Origin: Polyangiaceae bacterium
GTDB lineage: Bacteria; Myxococcota_A; Polyangia; Polyangiales; Polyangiaceae
Assembly (NCBI GenBank): GCA_029266615.1
Contig: JAQSWN010000031.1
Span: 1 to 64,000, forward strand
Reading direction: 5' to 3'
Length of the DNA stretch: 64,000 nucleotides
The notes under the pieces are model-generated. The model searched no databases. It was given only the letters and a program-made list of their open reading frames with translations, and was not told the origin of the DNA. The position numbers and the translations under genes are program-made. Shown in pieces: positions 62,525-64,000 of this stretch. How positions within the stretch are numbered: the first letter of the stretch is position 1; every line of letters starts with the position of its first letter.

Positions 62525-62542
62525 CTACGTTCTGCGTGGCTA

Positions 62543-62569
62543 CCACTGATTTGAACAAAAGAACAGTGG
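62543..62569. promoter_or_regulatory. Operator-like palindrome in an AT-rich island between divergent genes
   Basis: CCACTG and CAGTGG flank 15 AT-rich bases. It is the most AT-rich spot of the divergent region between the RecQ-like gene and the PLP enzyme gene, as expected for a promoter/operator. Confidence 0.35.
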
Positions 62570-62615
62570 ACCCAAGAGCAGTAGTGCCGCGCGGAACTCA
62601 GGGCATGTTCAGCCC

Positions 62616-63617
62616 ATGAGTGCGCTCTTCGGCTTCTTTCCCGCGCTCGCCGGCCGGGTGCACCACGCGGTGTTGGCCGAGCTGCCGACTCGTGTCGAGC
62701 AAGCGGACGGCGTGCTCCGCGGCGCAGACATCTGGTTGAAGCGCGACGACACGTCGTCGCCCGTTTACGGTGGCACCAAGCTGCGCTTGCTCGAGCATCT
62801 GCTGGGAGCGGCTCGAGCTGCGGGCGCGACGCGCGTCTACTCCACGGGCGCCGTCGGCTCCAACTTCGCGGAAGCGACCGCGCTCCACGCGCCACGCGTC
62901 GCGCTCGCGCCAGGTGCGATCTGTTTTCCCCAACCGCTCACCGACGAAGCGGCGCGTAGCCATCGCGTGGTGCAGGCCCGCGCGCAAGTGATGGAGATCC
63001 CGCACTGGAGCCTGCTCCTGCTCGCGACCGAACGCGTGCGGCGCAGTGACCCGGGAGCGTGCGTGCTGTCCCAAGTGAGCTTCGATGCCGAGAGCTTGTT
63101 CGGCTACGTAGCGGCGGGCTTGGAGCTCGCGCTGCAAATCGAGGCGAAAGAGTGCCCAAGCCCCGCGCGCGTGGTGTTGCCCATAGGCTCCGCCGCCACC
63201 AGCGCCGGACTGTTGGCGGGCCTGTCATTGGCTCGAAAAATGGGCCTCTTACGGAGCGCGATCACGGTGTGCGCCGTGCGTATCGCCGCCTGGCCTCTGT
63301 CTCGGCGGGGTCGCGTGCTGTCCCTGGCGACGACCTCACTGTCGTGGCTTTCGCGCCTGACCGGCGAGCCGCGACTCGCTCTTCCGAAGGGTGACCTGCT
63401 ACCGCTGGAGCTGGTCACCGATCAACTCGGGGTCGGCTATCCGCACGCCACGCCCGAAGGCTCCCGCGCGCGCCACGTGTTCGCCGATGCCGGCTATCCA
63501 ATCTTGGACGACACTTACTCGGCGAAAGCCGCCGCTCACGTCCTCGCGACCGCGCAAGGGGCAGGCCCGGTGCTGCTCTGGTGCACGAAGTCGAGCGCGG
63601 GCACTCCCCTGGACTAG
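62616..63617 (+). CDS. PLP enzyme of the ACC deaminase / D-cysteine desulfhydrase family
   Basis: This 333-residue fold-type II PLP protein has WLKRDDTSSPVYGGTKLR, with PLP lysine Lys55. Family members have GGNK here, so the Asn is replaced by Thr. TGAVGSNFAEATALHA is the cofactor-contacting loop, VVLPIGSAATSAGLLAGL binds the PLP phosphate, and DDTYSAKAAAHVLA lies near the end. Activity on D-cysteine, ACC or another amino acid cannot be told apart by eye. The Asn-to-Thr change and a long variable middle argue for another substrate. ATG 62616; it converges with the next gene by 4 bp. Confidence 0.85.
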   Translation: MSALFGFFPALAGRVHHAVLAELPTRVEQADGVLRGADIWLKRDDTSSPVYGGTKLRLLEHLLGAARAAGATRVYSTGAVGSNFAEATALHAPRVALAPGAICFPQPLTDEAARSHRVVQARAQVMEIPHWSLLLLATERVRRSDPGACVLSQVSFDAESLFGYVAAGLELALQIEAKECPSPARVVLPIGSAATSAGLLAGLSLARKMGLLRSAITVCAVRIAAWPLSRRGRVLSLATTSLSWLSRLTGEPRLALPKGDLLPLELVTDQLGVGYPHATPEGSRARHVFADAGYPILDDTYSAKAAAHVLATAQGAGPVLLWCTKSSAGTPLD

Positions 63618-64000
63618 ACGGGCGGCTTGGACTTCATCACGCCGGAGAGCGTCTGCATCAGCGCGCGGTCCACGCGTTGGTAGTAGCCGCGCAGCGCCGC
63701 GAGGGCGGCATCCTCCTCGCCACGCTCGATAGAGCTCGCGACGTCCCGCAAGTGCTGCGGAAAGCTCGGCTCCAGCACCCACAGCGCGGGGAAGCGATCC
63801 AAAAGCTCGCGGTAAGCATCCAAAAACGGGTTCGCGATCCAACGCACCGCGACGGAATGTCCGGCCTCGATGATGGCGTCCAGCCACCGTTGAAAGCCGT
63901 GCGCGATCACGACCGGGTCCCCCCGGTCGAACGCGGCGATGAGCAGATCCGTGATGTCTCGGATGCGGGTCACGTCCTGCGGCGCCGCGCGCTGCGCCGC
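63614..64000 (-). CDS. C-terminal part of a GntR-family (FCD-type) regulator, cut by the window edge
   Basis: The leftward frame is open to the end of the window, giving about 128 residues, all helical: ITDLLIAAFDRGDPVVIAHGFQRWLDAI, NPFLDAYRELLDRFPALW and IERGEEDAALAALRGYYQRVDRAL. Helix lengths and the R-G-(D/E)-x2-A-A-x2-A-L-R-x-Y-Y pattern resemble the ligand-binding FCD/FadR C-terminal domain. The DNA-binding part would lie beyond 64000. GTG 63973 is probably internal rather than the start. Confidence 0.55.
   Translation of the reverse strand, partial: AAQRAAPQDVTRIRDITDLLIAAFDRGDPVVIAHGFQRWLDAIIEAGHSVAVRWIANPFLDAYRELLDRFPALWVLEPSFPQHLRDVASSIERGEEDAALAALRGYYQRVDRALMQTLSGVMKSKPPV

Overview
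The window looks like a chromosome segment of a myxobacterium (Myxococcota, most like the Polyangiales). The evidence is indirect but consistent: very GC-rich DNA with strong G/C preference at third codon positions, a Ras-like GTPase of the MglA type, a serine/threonine kinase with a zinc ribbon, cysteine-rich and Gly/Ala/Ser-linker lipoproteins, two large HEAT-repeat proteins, and a compact chemosensory operon. I see no rRNA, tRNA, phage, transposase or CRISPR array. Gene density is high. Many neighbours overlap by 4 bp (ATGA or GTGA), and several convergent pairs overlap at their stops.

Layout. 1-5.4 kb: end of an unknown gene, an Npt/ATP:ADP-translocase-like transporter fused to HEAT repeats and overlapped by a double cyclic-nucleotide-domain protein, a small membrane protein and an MglA-like GTPase. 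5.5-9.2 kb: a double TM2-domain protein, a 31-cysteine lipoprotein coupled to a beta-barrel protein, a non-coding stretch with a long imperfect inverted repeat, and a conserved 487-residue protein of unknown role. 9.1-16 kb: a ROK sugar kinase, an ATP-grasp ligase with a diaminopimelate-decarboxylase-like PLP enzyme, a G-rich 8-bp tandem repeat, an AlaC-type aminotransferase and an AstA-like succinyltransferase. 16-25 kb: two secreted or lipid-anchored proteins, then the leftward run secreted protein-prfB-lysS-lolC-lolD, in which prfB carries a programmed +1 frameshift. 25-34 kb: an FHA-free TPR/repeat protein, ribF, holA, ribA, a lytic transglycosylase whose signal-peptide part and enzyme part are in different frames, an aldose epimerase and glmU. 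34-45 kb: kinase, HtrA protease, and the operon cheY-cheA-cheW-cheW-HEAT-cheR-cheB, which has no receptor gene. 45-64 kb: a flavin monooxygenase, DAHP synthase, a membrane metallophosphoesterase, an archaemetzincin-like protease, an aldehyde dehydrogenase, a coiled-coil protein, dusB, a family-2 beta-mannosidase, a cupin, a NUDIX/rRNA-methyltransferase pair, a catalytically dead RecQ-like protein with a histone-H1-like tail, a D-cysteine-desulfhydrase-like PLP enzyme, and part of a GntR/FCD regulator.

How the genes work together. The prfB-lysS-lolCD run joins translation to lipoprotein export. The che genes form one translationally coupled signalling unit. ribF and ribA supply flavins, and glmU and the transglycosylase serve cell-wall metabolism. 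The least explained parts, and the best places to look for new biology, are the RecQ-like pseudo-helicase (60790-62493), the transporter-HEAT/cNMP pair (419-4128), the HEAT protein inside the receptor-less che operon, and the ATP-grasp/PLP-decarboxylase pair (10172-13099). All functional calls come from reading motifs by eye, and no database search was run.
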